This document shows, piece after piece, positions 45,301 to 57,420 of a stretch of 64,000 bases of DNA. The notes under the pieces were generated by a model. That model had not been told where the DNA came from. It ran no database searches and was given only the letters and a program-made list of their open reading frames with translations. Position numbers and translations under genes: made by a program. Each line of letters opens with the position of its first letter. The first letter of the stretch is position 1. The stretch is from Larimichthys crocea (lineage: Eukaryota > Chordata > Actinopteri > Sciaenidae), in assembly GCF_000972845.2 (NCBI RefSeq), contig NC_040025.1, forward strand, positions 16,928,126-16,992,125, given 5' to 3'.

Positions 45301-48177
45301 CGGCAACTCAGCGTCTATTCAGAAGGTGCTGTCAGTGCCCTCCTCCTATAGACCACAGCCACCAGAGGAATGTCCAGCTCTGGACACACTGCTGTGGACA
45401 AAACAGCTCCACTGATTGCACCACTGCACTTTACAGCCCACAGAAGTGGACTGTGTTTAAACTAAAAACATTTATCAGCAAACTTCACTTAATCAGATTT
45501 TTTTCAACCCTGGCTGTGTTTCACGTTAGATATCAGAGCCTTTACGTTTTATTTCAGGTAATTAACACATTAATAAATAGAAAATAATAACCTCTAATTA
45601 ACATTTACACCACAATCATCCAGTCTTTAATTCAAAACTATTTTCTCTGCAAAAATCCTGAAAGAATTCAGTTGGTCAAGTTGCTTCGGTACTATATCAG
45701 TTTCTAACTAGGCTGAGACATTTGAGCCTTTAAGGCAACTCCTCTGCAATAAACAGTTACAAGTTGTGCAACAGATCTGTCTCGTGACAGACAGTGATGT
45801 TGTGGTGACGTAGAATGAATTCAATCCAAGAGCGTTTACTTTCGATTTATTTTAAAGGGCTTTTTTTGGAAGGGTGCCAGCACTGAAAGAGTATCCAGTA
45901 ATGATATGAAATAGCACAGAGACAACCCATGGGGAACACATGTAAACTGTCCTGTGTGAAATTATTTCACAATGAAATGTGACTGTGCTACAAGTCAAGG
46001 GCTGTGGACTTTGAAGTAAAAATGAAACACACCCTATGGTTTTTATAGTTCTTGTGCACCTGACCACAAAACTTCATGATAGATTTACAGCTTTGCTGAT
46101 GCTCTCAGTTCATGTGTGGTCATGTTGTACTTGTCCATTGTGTACTATTGATCAGGCCCTGGTGAAACTTGTGACTAAAGCTTAGTCCTATCCCAGCAGA
46201 ATAAATCACAGTATTGACCCTGTGGTTATCAATAAAGGTAATGACAAACATCTGGCCCCACCTTTAATGGAATCGACAGAGTCTTGCTGGCAGCGGCCCA
46301 GCATTGGCCACACATAGATTGCCTTGATCTTTTCAGTGGGAACCTACCCTTAGTATGCAAATGAGACGGTAGAAATGCAATCGCCATCTAAAGCTAAGCA
46401 GTGCTCCTATTGAATCAGGAGCTGAAAATCTCCATAAACACCAAAGGAAAAAAACTTAAAATGTCTGCTGACAATAAGCCTGTTTGGACTGACTAAGATT
46501 CATTCTGTCAAGGAGCTCTAACACAGTGTATCTATGTCAATGGAGGAATAAGTGAGGAGATCAAATCAATGATCGCACCACTGAGGTCCAGAGGTGCTGA
46601 GCTGGACTTTTGGAGCAGCCTGCAGAGGCAGCACTCTGTCCTGTCTTGGGTGTGTCAGGCTCTGGATCTACACAGGATATCTTCTTAGGGCCAAGGGTCT
46701 TCTGTGACAATTAGCTCCCATATATGAAAACACCTGACCCTAGTAACAGAAACTATATCCATGGGCTCAAACAGGAGTGTGGCTACAGCATTATTGGTGC
46801 AACGGCCACACATTGTCCTTCTAACCTTGGGATCGATGAGTGGCTGAAAGAAGCAGACTGGAGTAAATGTCTGTGTTGTCTTGTTCTTACACACAGAGAT
46901 GGGGCTACACAGAAAGCCATCATAAGCAGCATAAATGAAAACACAAAGCAGGTAGATACCCTGCAGCCCAGTTAGCTTTTCAAAGCAGATGACAATCATA
47001 AGAACATGCTCAGTGGACTAATAGTAAATGACACAAAATTGCACTCTATTGACAGTATTGAATTCCTAAAGGTACTGCAACAGCAAGCAATTACAGTTCT
47101 CTATCACATACAATTTGAAATAACATCATTTTGCTGACAACTGACATTTTCTTTCCCCGGGAATACAATGATCTGGTGTGTCACACAAAGAGAAAAGTAC
47201 TGTACTTAGAGTCAGGCTCAATAAATGCAAAGGTGAAATACACAAAGCTTAAAGACTGACGTAGAAACAACATAGGGAGTTGGATGTCTCCAAATGAAAT
47301 GAAAGAAAACACAGCAATAACATCTTCAATTGTATCTTTCCTGGAGTTATCCAATGAGACAAGAGCTAGTGAAATTTTATCAGCACGTCATAAAATTCAG
47401 TCATGTGTCTCCAGGTTTTCATCATCATTTCTTTTGGGTTTCCACTTCATTTAGTGGATGGGCTGGAGCCCAATGACTGAGTGACTCATAAAGGAGGGCT
47501 GTACACACACAACATGCAGGGAGAAAAACATAAAGGTTTACTAGAAACAATTTAATTATGAGAGGCTTTAGGGCCTGCTGTGTCTGGGAGAACCTCATTC
47601 AAATCTGAAGCTGCACATGAGACTTACGTAAAATTAAATGGTAATATAACATCTGCAAATAAACTGGAGACAGCATCTCTGTGTGCACACACTGTCAAGT
47701 TTAACCTATCAGCTGTATTTTATCTTTGTTTCTGAGACAATCTATCAGGTAAAAAAAAAACAGTTTTAAAGACATGACAAAGTTTAAGTAGTTCACATTG
47801 TACCTACCAAAATAAACAAAACTACTTGAAGGAATTATTTTATGCTAAAACTAATCCTCTGTTTTACCAGGGAATCCAAATCAGAACCAAACTCAGTGTG
47901 AAAATGTTTTCATCATATGTTACGGTAAGATGAGGCAACCCTAAACCTTCCATTTCCCCGCCAATCCTGTTACTGCCGGGATTTGTTCTGCTGGCCCTAT
48001 AAAAGATTAGTCCTCGAGGAGAAAGAATGGACTTGATTAGCTAGACAGCAGTTTAATGGGATTGTCAGAGGGCCTACAATAAATCAGCTTTTGTGATTAA
48101 ATGGGATCTCCAGTAAAAGTTGTATGTCTCCAAATCAATAACTATTGAATGTTTCTCCCTTTGTTCCAGACGAAGGT

Positions 48178-48222
48178 AAAAAAAAAAAAAAAAAAAAAGG
48201 AAGGAAGAAAAAAAGGAAACAA
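48178..48222. repeat. Poly-A and A-rich tract
   Basis: A run of 21 A followed by GGAAGGAAGAAAAAAAGGA. This might be a retroposon tail, but no element body is recognisable on its left. Confidence 0.85.
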
Positions 48223-49059
48223 AGCCAAAATTTCCGCTGGTCTAATGACCCTACAGCCAGTGGTGAAAAGCAGCTTACATGTTCAGCGGGGAGGTGGAGA
48301 GAGAGGGCAAGGAGCCACTCAGCCTGGAGACTAAAGGGGAGAGAGCAAAAGAGATGGATAGAGAGATTTGTATTTAGAGTAAAGAACAAAGCATCAGGGA
48401 ATAGTTGGGGCATTAAGTAAAAGCAAATGGACTTAAGCAGATACGGATGTATAGCCATAATTGGACAGATACTGTAAATGCTCTAGGCATCTCTGTAATG
48501 GCTAACCACAGACACAGCACTATACTCCCCTCTCTGTCTGTCTCTGTCCATGTGCTCACAGGGATATGAGTCAGGTCAAAGAGATACACTCTATGTGTAT
48601 CTTTCTCATTGTGATTGAACACTTGAAGGAAGAGTTGTTCTCTGTCTATTAGTGGGAAATAAAATGGTGTGGAGGCACTGAGTCTCCAGCCAGACCGTGA
48701 CCCCGTGCAATGCTGGAGAGCTGCCCTGGTCAATTAAGCAGCAGAGCTCTGATTCCTCCATACATATTAACCACCAAACACCAGTGAGACGCAGGAGGTA
48801 GTGCCCATAGATCATCACACCGGGTTAAATAGAAAATATCATTGACCAACGGGTTTTTTTTCTGGCTAAATAGATATGGGATTTGGATTTTGCAAGAGGT
48901 ATCACAAGGTTAAAAGATTTATTGATGTTGTGAGGCGTATTGTGCTTTTTTGCAAAAACACAAAAATGAGGTCATTCATCAGAGCATAGGAAATGCTCAA
49001 ATAACAAAACACATCCACACAGGAGAACATTAATGACTCTCCATGAAAGTGACCACTGT

Positions 49060-49111
49060 TCTCCTCCTTCTTGTTCTTGTTCTTGTTCTTGTTGTTCTTC
49101 TTCTTCTTCTT
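49060..49111. repeat. CTT/GTT trinucleotide repeat
   Basis: An interrupted TTCTTG array passing into (TTC)n. It encodes Lys/Asn runs on the minus strand in a spurious open frame. Confidence 0.9.
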
Positions 49112-51339
49112 ATGTTCAAGTCTGTTAACTAGCTGTATGTCCGTGACCCTGGTCTGTATCTTGGGTGCTGTGTGCAGTGCTAAGCTCTGACTCACCCCTC
49201 CACTTCACACATCACATCAGATCAGAGGGTTCGAAGAGCGTTCCAGGTCCTACCAGCCCGCTCTACATTCCTGTTGCTTTGATACTGGGGGGGCTCCCAC
49301 GTGTCTGTCCATCATCATCGTCTCCCCTCTCCTCCACCTCCAAACCTCCTCTAATCCACCACATACACACACACATGCACACACTCACACACACCACCAC
49401 CACCACCACTCCCTCATCCATCCTCCCCCAGCTCAGAGGAATTCTTCAGCTCTGGACAATGTTTCATTTCTTCACAGGCCACATCTTTGATAGCTTAATG
49501 GCCCCCGCAAAGAGGAGAACATGCACTGAGAGACAGGGCGCTTCCCCCATATTTAAGTCATTCAAGCTCAGCTTCAATATTATGTGTGGGCTTGCTTGTC
49601 ACAATGACACAATGTGGAATAGCATGTTCTGTTTGTGGAAGGAATATGTCCACTCCCTTTCCATAAAAAAGTGTTATTCAGCCAACTTAGATGGATGTAC
49701 CTTGTACAAGGACAGCATACAAGAAGCCGGCAGCTCTGAACATTGTCCAGCAGAGAGTGAAAAACATTTCACACAATAAAACCTGGACTCAATTCCATCT
49801 CCCCACTCACCTCTAATTCTTACTGAGCCACAGCAGCTCTGCTCTTTGTCGGTGCCATTTCACTACCTTTGAATTTGACAACATCACAAGTGTGCACACT
49901 TTCTATGTGGCCCTCTGCACTTTGAAGGTCTGTTCATTTTCTAAGCTGAAAGCACAGTGAGCACAGAGAGCGGCCAGTTTCTGCTGTGCTCGGAAAGGAA
50001 TGAAAATCTCTCTAGATGTAAGACATGAAAGCATGTGAATGAAACGTTCCAAAGATAAAGTAATGATATATTGATGTATTTCTAGTGCTCCTGCGTGGTA
50101 CAACTCTCATAAAGCAAAACATCTCAAATATATCACATATACTGCCTTTGCCCACCCACCTATCTCATTACATTTTAGACCGGTGGCTTTCAACCCTCGA
50201 CCTCAAATACCACAATTCTGCTAGTTTTCCTTCTTGCCATCTAATCAGGGTCTGATTTACGTTTAGTTTGCTGAGTGAATGCTTTGAGAACCAATGATCT
50301 AGATGATTATTCATAAGGAAACTGTGTGCGCAGAGCAGCTCAGCATCACCATCATTTTTCCACTGCAGTGTCTTGCAGTACAACTGGGAGATGTAGTCAT
50401 GCCTTGAACACCTCAACTGGGATGCATCTGGGTAGCATTTGCACGAATCACCTCAGCCAACTTCAAAAGGGGTTTGACAAACGGCGATTCAGTAATACTA
50501 ATAAAATTGGGCCTTTCACCTCATAGTCCAGTTATATACCTATTACAGTTTCACTGTAAAACTGTACACATCATAAATGGCACCAGAGTCAAAGGCCACT
50601 ATGACAAATGTAAAATAGATAAGAAAACAATCTCAAGTTTAAAGCACATTGAGAATAAGGTTTAAGTTTTGTATTTGAACTTCAATTGTTCAACATTGCA
50701 AAGCAAATGGTGTGTCTGAGAGAGAGTTAGAGCAGCGCTGGATCACCGTGGCTGGCCACTGACCTTCAGGTGCCGTTTGAGGGACATGTCCATGATGCTA
50801 CTTTTACAGCCAAACCCCCCTTCCTCTCTCTACCTCTGCCTCTGTCTGTAATAGCATGGCTTATAGTCATTTTCAGCCATAGGACATTTTATGACAGCCA
50901 TAGCTATGATTGCACACCAGGCCAGTGGCAGCAGCAGCCTGGCTGAATACGTAGAACAAGGTGTGGGCTGACCCTGAACCAGCCCTCACGCTATTGGCTC
51001 AGTAACGCAAGGGAAGAACGTGGGCTGGCGGACAGGCAAGATTATAGCAGGAGAGGTGCGAGTGTGGGTTAATCTCAGGTGTTGTGAGCAGGTTTTAATA
51101 TAGATGGTCAGTGAGGATGTGATAGGGGATAATTGCTTCTGGGGTTGTCACAGATGGTGCTGGTTGATCTGTTAACTATGGCCAGGTCAGAGCTCTGTCA
51201 AGGACATTTTTACTGCTCTGATCTCCTTATCGCTCTCTCACATTGTCAATCAGTACTAGTCCTACAGAGGTATGACTTTATGTGTAGTTCATTCCATTTT
51301 CTGATTTACTTTCTCTGCTGAGGAGTAGTAAATTTAAAA

Positions 51340-51670
51340 TGTAGAGTAGTCGACTAGTCTAAAAGTAAGAAAATACTGAAAATAGTAAGAAAATAGTTTG
51401 TTACTTATTGGAATTTAAATGTCAGCAAACGTGTCAGGATACTAGTGAAATGTTGTGGATGATTATTTCTATTATATGAAGGAAATGAATACGCTGTTCA
51501 TGTTTATTAGATGAAGAGAGAGGCTGCGCCCTGGTTAGTGGGATGGCTGCATAACATAGCGGTAACATGACTAAAAATATGAATAATTAGTTTAACTGAC
51601 TAGTATTTCTGGTGTTGACTAGCAAGATGTTTAATCGAAGTTGACTAATCGTGCTTATCCCTATGCAACT
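51340..51670. mobile_element. Decayed hAT-like MITE
   Basis: It begins near GTAGAGTAGTCGACTAGTC and ends near GTTGACTAATCGTGCTTATC followed by CCTA. Read inward from each side these resemble decayed terminal inverted repeats of the TAGGGATGTGCGACTAGTCG type seen in fish hAT elements. There is no coding capacity. Confidence 0.38.
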
Positions 51671-52139
51671 CTTTGTAATATGTATTATGAAAATAGTGTC
51701 TTGTACTTGTAACAAAAAAAAAAAAAACATGTGCACAATAATCTGATTGTTACCACTCTTATTTTTATCCTTTACTTTAATTAAATGCTCATGAACCACA
51801 CTAACTTTATTCCCTCAGCTTTCATCCTGTAACTTCCTACGCAGTGACTGAGGTCCAAAACGCCCAAAGGCTGAAATTAATTCAGAGAAAACAGAAGGTG
51901 TTAACATACAAAACAGATTTACACATATCTCAGGCCAATGTTGAGAGTAGGGACCAGGGGACAAATAATATATTGAATTAAACAATACCATCCTTTTGAA
52001 CCTATTAACTGTTCCACTGCTTACCAAGTAGACAGAGAGGCGCACTGAAGCCTGTTTCAGTGATTTATATCACATTGCATACCACAGGAATGTGTGAGTA
52101 AAAATAGCTTTTAGTGATAGATTTCAGCAGGATAATACA

Positions 52140-52850
52140 CACTAGGGCGGTCAAAAGTATTTTTGTGTTTAAAATGATACGATTTCCGTTAATTAAACAT
52201 TTAAGCGTATGTAAAGTACAGAACACCGCCATCCACGACTGACTAACTAGTGGACACTTTCCTCTTCCTGTGCGGTCTACTGACAATCACACAGCTCTGC
52301 TGCAGACAGACAGACACACACACACACACACACATACAAACACGTCATCTGTATTGCATTGAAGATGCAGAGATACAACACAGTGTTTATTTTACAAGCA
52401 CGGATCGCAGCAATAGACAGTAAACACAACTGAACAGTAGTAGACAACAACAATCCTCCACGTGTGGCTCAGCTGCTGCTGTGAACACAGAATCAAAATG
52501 TGAGTTCTGTTTTTTTTTTTAAATACTGCTGTTTCTGTATAATACAGAGAGAGGCGGTGCAAGCAGGTGTGTGTGCAATAAAAGACAGAGGTGTAAGTGT
52601 GTGTTTGGAAGAAAAAAGTTAAATCAAGGTGAGCAGATTAAAATAGTTTGTGAGTAAACACTAAAATAAGGTGGTGTGACGTTTTCTGTACCAGTAATGT
52701 GTGCAAGTTGTTCAATCGAAACAAAAATATATATTTTGTGTACCTAGGACTTGGCTGTGGCATCAAAAGAGGTTTGGATTATTGTTTTTAATACTAGTAT
52801 TGAAGTTTAAAATAAAAATAAATAAAAAGAATTGGTTTATAATGACAACT
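52140..52850. mobile_element. Possible decayed hAT-like element
   Basis: The left side has CTAGGGCGGTCAAAAGTATT. The right side has GGCATCAAAAGAGG and AATACTAGTATTGAAG. Both recall the ends of fish elements with degenerate GTATCG/TAGTATCG repeats. A CA microsatellite (52,313-52,334) and a poly-T tract lie inside. Boundaries and family are uncertain. Confidence 0.3.
52313..52334. repeat. CA microsatellite
   Basis: About eleven CA units following a short CAGA array. Confidence 0.93.
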
Positions 52851-55800
52851 TAATCTACCCATTTTTAACAGGGTCCTGGATACATGTTAAAACACATTCT
52901 GTTTTTATATAGGACCTTTTGCATTCATCTAATTTGATACTGCAATAGTGCAATAAAATTTAAAACATAAGCCGACAAATTAAATTTTCTTTTTAAACTT
53001 CTGGTAAATCATCCTACTAAGCTCTTTTACATGATTTATATTGTAATTACTGTGTTACAATAGCTGCAGTGAAAAGTCTTTATCCATATGTTTTTGTGCA
53101 TGTAAACATTTAAACATATTACTTTATAAAAGCGGTTGTCTTGTTGTAGCACAGCATTTTTTTTTCAGATGTCAGATATCACAAAGACAAACCAACAGCA
53201 GACAAGCATGCACACACAGAAACAAAGGCAGAAAGCAAGAGTGACAGGGAGCAGCAGCAGAATGATAGAGGTCTGTGCTTGCCTCTCATCAGAGCTATTC
53301 CGAGCGGCCGCCCTGTCAGAACACGCCCCAGATGAGGTCTCTCAAGGCGGAGAGAAAGCTGTCATAACAGGACGCCCGGAGGGCTGTTCGATCAGACAGA
53401 CAGCTCTGAGAGGTGTTAGACACACACACAGGACCTGTCTGCATGTGAGTGGTCCTGGTTATAGCCACAGAGTATAACCCTGCTGACAGACAGACATCAT
53501 TCAGGGGCCTTTATCTTCCTCTCTCTCTGCATCTTTTTTCCCCTTATTTCTCTCCGTGAGCACCGGGTGGGAGGGAGCACCACTGACAGGTTTACTTAAA
53601 TATTTATGCTGACAGGGAAAAGACAAGAATGTTATCTCCAACAAGGCGTGCTTCCATATCAACACATGCTCTGACTCAACCACTCACATGAAACATTTGC
53701 TGCCAAAAGCCTCCCCGCCTTCTCTTAGAACTAGTTAAAAAGGTATGTGCACCAGTGTAAAGATTGAGAGCCCAGATAAGACAGCCTCACATGTATGTAG
53801 CTGCTTTCATCTGGTGCCATGGATATTAATATAATCCAGCAATGTCATGGAATAACTGCAAAAATGTTGAGGCAGCAATCATGACGCTAATAAAATTTTA
53901 AAACACACCTCCCAGCTCCTCTCTCTCCAACCTCATGAAATGGCCTGTACCACCTTCACATTATTCATGCACCCTCTGTGTCCTGTTGTTCACTCTCAGA
54001 GTTCATTTGGCTCTCGACTTACAAAACACAGATGGGGCTGCTGTTACAGTTCGTCATGTGTGTGCGAATGAGGCAGCACTGTACACAGATGCCACATCTC
54101 ATGTGAAGCACATCCCATTAAAAAAGGAGGGCGCACAGCTTTTCCAATCAACAGATCACCTTTTTCAAATAGCCCTTTGTTCCCCCGACCCCCCAGCAGC
54201 TGGCAGCAATTAGCTGCCAGGACAGGACACAGCAGTCCAGCTTGCCAGTCAGTCCATTATAGTGCAGGGCCGGGTGACGTATGGGAATGGAATCACAAGC
54301 GCCTGGGGCTGTAAATTAGATCTGTGATAGATGCTGTGGAATCTCTTCACCCAAATCAGGCACCGCTTACTTGGAAACTTTTCAAGGGTGGTTACACCCG
54401 AAGCAGGACGACACACGTTTAATCAGTCCAAATCGTGCTACAGGGGATAGTGTGTAGTCAAGATATTAGTCTTTATACACAGCTGGTTTTTGCTTCGTCA
54501 AGTTGGCACAACAGAGGTGATGAGTTCAGTATACCCAGCGGACTGCCAAGTTTCCCCTTGAAAAGTCTTGTTGCTGACAGCAATAATAAATTGCAATCTG
54601 ACCAATCAATTGTAGACCAGCTTGAACCCCTTAAGTCCTTAAGAATGAGAGGCTGGGGAGAAAATCAATTTGCAATTTACATCAGGCTGATGAGTGTTGA
54701 AAACACTGAGAAAGAGACAGCTCCCAGGATCCAAGTATAATTACATCCTAGCCAGTGCAGAGCTGCGGCCCAAACATCATAATGGGTTTGATAATCAATG
54801 GTACTGAATGGAAGTCACAGTACCTAAACTCCTGTCATTTATGCACACAAACTGCTCAACACACTGCCAAGTATCACACAGGGGAAGTGATTTGTGTCGC
54901 ATCAACGGGCAGTAAGTGTGTGATGACAACCTCTTAGTGGGCCAGCTTCCTGGAAACGTGGCTACCTGGCTGCAACACAATGGTGCGGGTGGGAAGAGGA
55001 CACCATTGGGGTTAAGGAGCATATTGAGCCAGGATGGTGTGTCAGGTGCCAGAGGCTACTGCCATGTTGTGTTTACGCCAATGGACTCATGTGGCGAAAT
55101 CAGATCTGTGGACGCAGCAAGAGCGCTCGACTGTGAGGCTTTTATCTTATTTTCGTATGCAGACCAGGATGAGGAGTACAGGAATCATTTCCATCCTCTG
55201 TCTGCCTCTCACTCGCATTGACAAAAACATAAAGAGTGTCTCAACACATTCATGCAAAGAGCACCTCGCACAGCTAGAGACAGAGCCAAAAGTCATAATG
55301 AAAAACAGAAGCAGAGGGAGGTGAATGAATAGTCGCGGTTTCAACTATGTTTTGTTTTCTAGTGGAGACAGAAAGAAGAGGCAGAAAAAGGAGCAGACTC
55401 GAAGGGTTAAACGTTGGCAAAAAGCGGGGAGGGGACAAAAGGCCCATTGTAAGGGACAGAAGTGTCCCCGGAAAGGAGGGGAGAGAAAAGAAAGCCACCA
55501 CTGGCTGGTCCCCCCAAGCCATTGTAAGCGAAGGGGAGTGCAGCCACGCATGACAGATGTCCCTGGCCATTGTTTCCCCAGCAGCCTCCTCTCTGCCTCC
55601 TGCTCCAGCTCTGGAATTCCATGAGACGGCCTCCGCCTGTGAGAGTCGTTCAACACACCTCGTCTCTTGCCCCATGTTCCCCTCCGCCATCCTGCTCGTG
55701 CGCTGTGGGTGTTCACGGATGATCATACGGTGGGGATGGGGGGCCAGAAGTTATCCTCACTAGACGTGGTTCCCACAGGCCTGTCGGTAATGCTACTGCA

Positions 55801-56393
55801 CTTACCAAGACGTGTGCTTGCACGTGTATAAACATATAGACATTAGTAGACACGGAGCAGCTGTATGTAAGCACAAATAAGAATTTCACCAAAGAGCACT
55901 ACATGAAATTTGACATTCACCACCTTAGAAATCAATAAAAATAAGATCAATTGCATTTGTAATCATCTGAATAACTTCTAAAAACAGCACTCAAATTTAT
56001 TTTAGCCTCAGGGCTGTGAGGTGAAAGCAATTACTAAAGTGTTAAGTGAAGCGCAGGTGAAAGCCTTTCGCAAAATAAAGAGTTGAGGTAAGCTGTTTTT
56101 ACAAAGCAATGACGTTTTGCATTCCCCATTCAGCGGCCCACCATGTGGGAGACCTACAGAGGCGGCTTGTCGGGCTGTCAGTCACAGCAACAGTGTGCCA
56201 GTGGGAAGTGAGCCCAACAATGGCCCTGGTCTGGTTAATGGGTGAGAGAAATAGCAGACAATCCTTCATTTTATGCCTTACTACCACACTGTCTGCTCTC
56301 TGTCCTATTCTTCTCGTAATCTCAACCACATTTGACCAACACTCGCTCACTCAGTTACCCCACCCCCACTCGCCTGTTAACATTCATTTAAAA

Positions 56394-56429
56394 AACACAC
56401 ACACACACCACACACACACACACACACAC
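56394..56429. repeat. CA microsatellite
   Basis: CA run with one CCA interruption. Confidence 0.93.
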
Positions 56430-57380
56430 TTGCATACCAATGCGTAAGTATGAGTGAGAGAGTGAGATCTCTAAACTGGGTGGAAAATCAGTTTGAAAGC
56501 AATGAATGTTTACCAGGTGGATCAATGGCTGGCGTATAAATCATTTGGTGAGTTACAACACTGCTGAGCTGCTGTTGTAACACCCGGGAACTCTTTGCCG
56601 TACTGTCCGTTGCCGCCTTGACCCGAAACTAAACAGTGCATCAGCACAAAACCGCCAGCTTTGCCACTTCCAGGTCAGCATAGAACACACGTGCAGCTTT
56701 GACGTATAAGCAAAACAGTCCACACATTGCCTTCTCACACAAATGCTTTATGAAATCTGTTTACAGGTCTTCTAGTTCAAGTCTAGAGTTGCATAAAACC
56801 TTTCATGACCTTTTGTTCCAGAGAGAGCTGAACAAAGTATGATAAAGTGCCCAAAGTGATGTCACTTGATGCAACTTCTTGTCTGAGGCTGAAGACTACG
56901 TTTAAGTTTAAAGATGGAAGATGGAGGTTACCAGACCTGAGTCCTCATCTCAGCTTGAGACTTGTTTCCAAAACAAATGGTTGCACTATGGGTAATGTGG
57001 GAACCAGATTCTGACAATGAAGAAGAAGATTATATGGAACATAAATGACAATATCTCAATATTTATTCCATTGTCTATTGTCCATTGTGAGTCTGACAAT
57101 GTCATAGAAGTGCAATGCTAAATTTACAGCTATTAACAGCTACACACAACCTTATTTTTGGTGCACGATTGATTGATTGATTCCTACATAGCACCTTAAA
57201 CCTTGAGATCAAGAAGATGACCCGCAATCACAATTTACCTGCAGAATTAATGTATATATTATGTGCACATAGCAGCCTGTTATACTGGTGTGGCATCAGA
57301 AGGGTATTCAAATCAACTTTTACTTCACAACAAAATCTTTAATGAAAATGTATTTTACTCATAATACTCATAAAATATCA

Positions 57381-57420
57381 TATAATAATAATAATAATAC
57401 ATATATAATATATAATATAT
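57381..57420. repeat. ATA/TA-rich simple repeat
   Basis: (ATA)n followed by alternating TA-rich units. Confidence 0.9.

Larger units (their letters stand above)
42351..51330. other. Gene-free intergenic sequence with CNE-like blocks, 42.35-51.33 kb
   Basis: Less AT-rich mixed blocks alternate with AT-rich spacers: about 42,370-42,600, 43,400-43,720, 44,100-44,340, 46,255-46,340 and 49,430-49,770. The longest open frame, 49,165-49,779 (204 codons, plus), includes a His/Thr tract from a CAC repeat and no recognisable domain. I read these as candidate regulatory DNA, not genes. Confidence 0.4.

Noticed and set aside
49165..49779. 204-codon plus-strand open frame
   Set aside because: Includes a His/Thr tract from a CAC repeat and no domain; more likely a non-coding block without stops.
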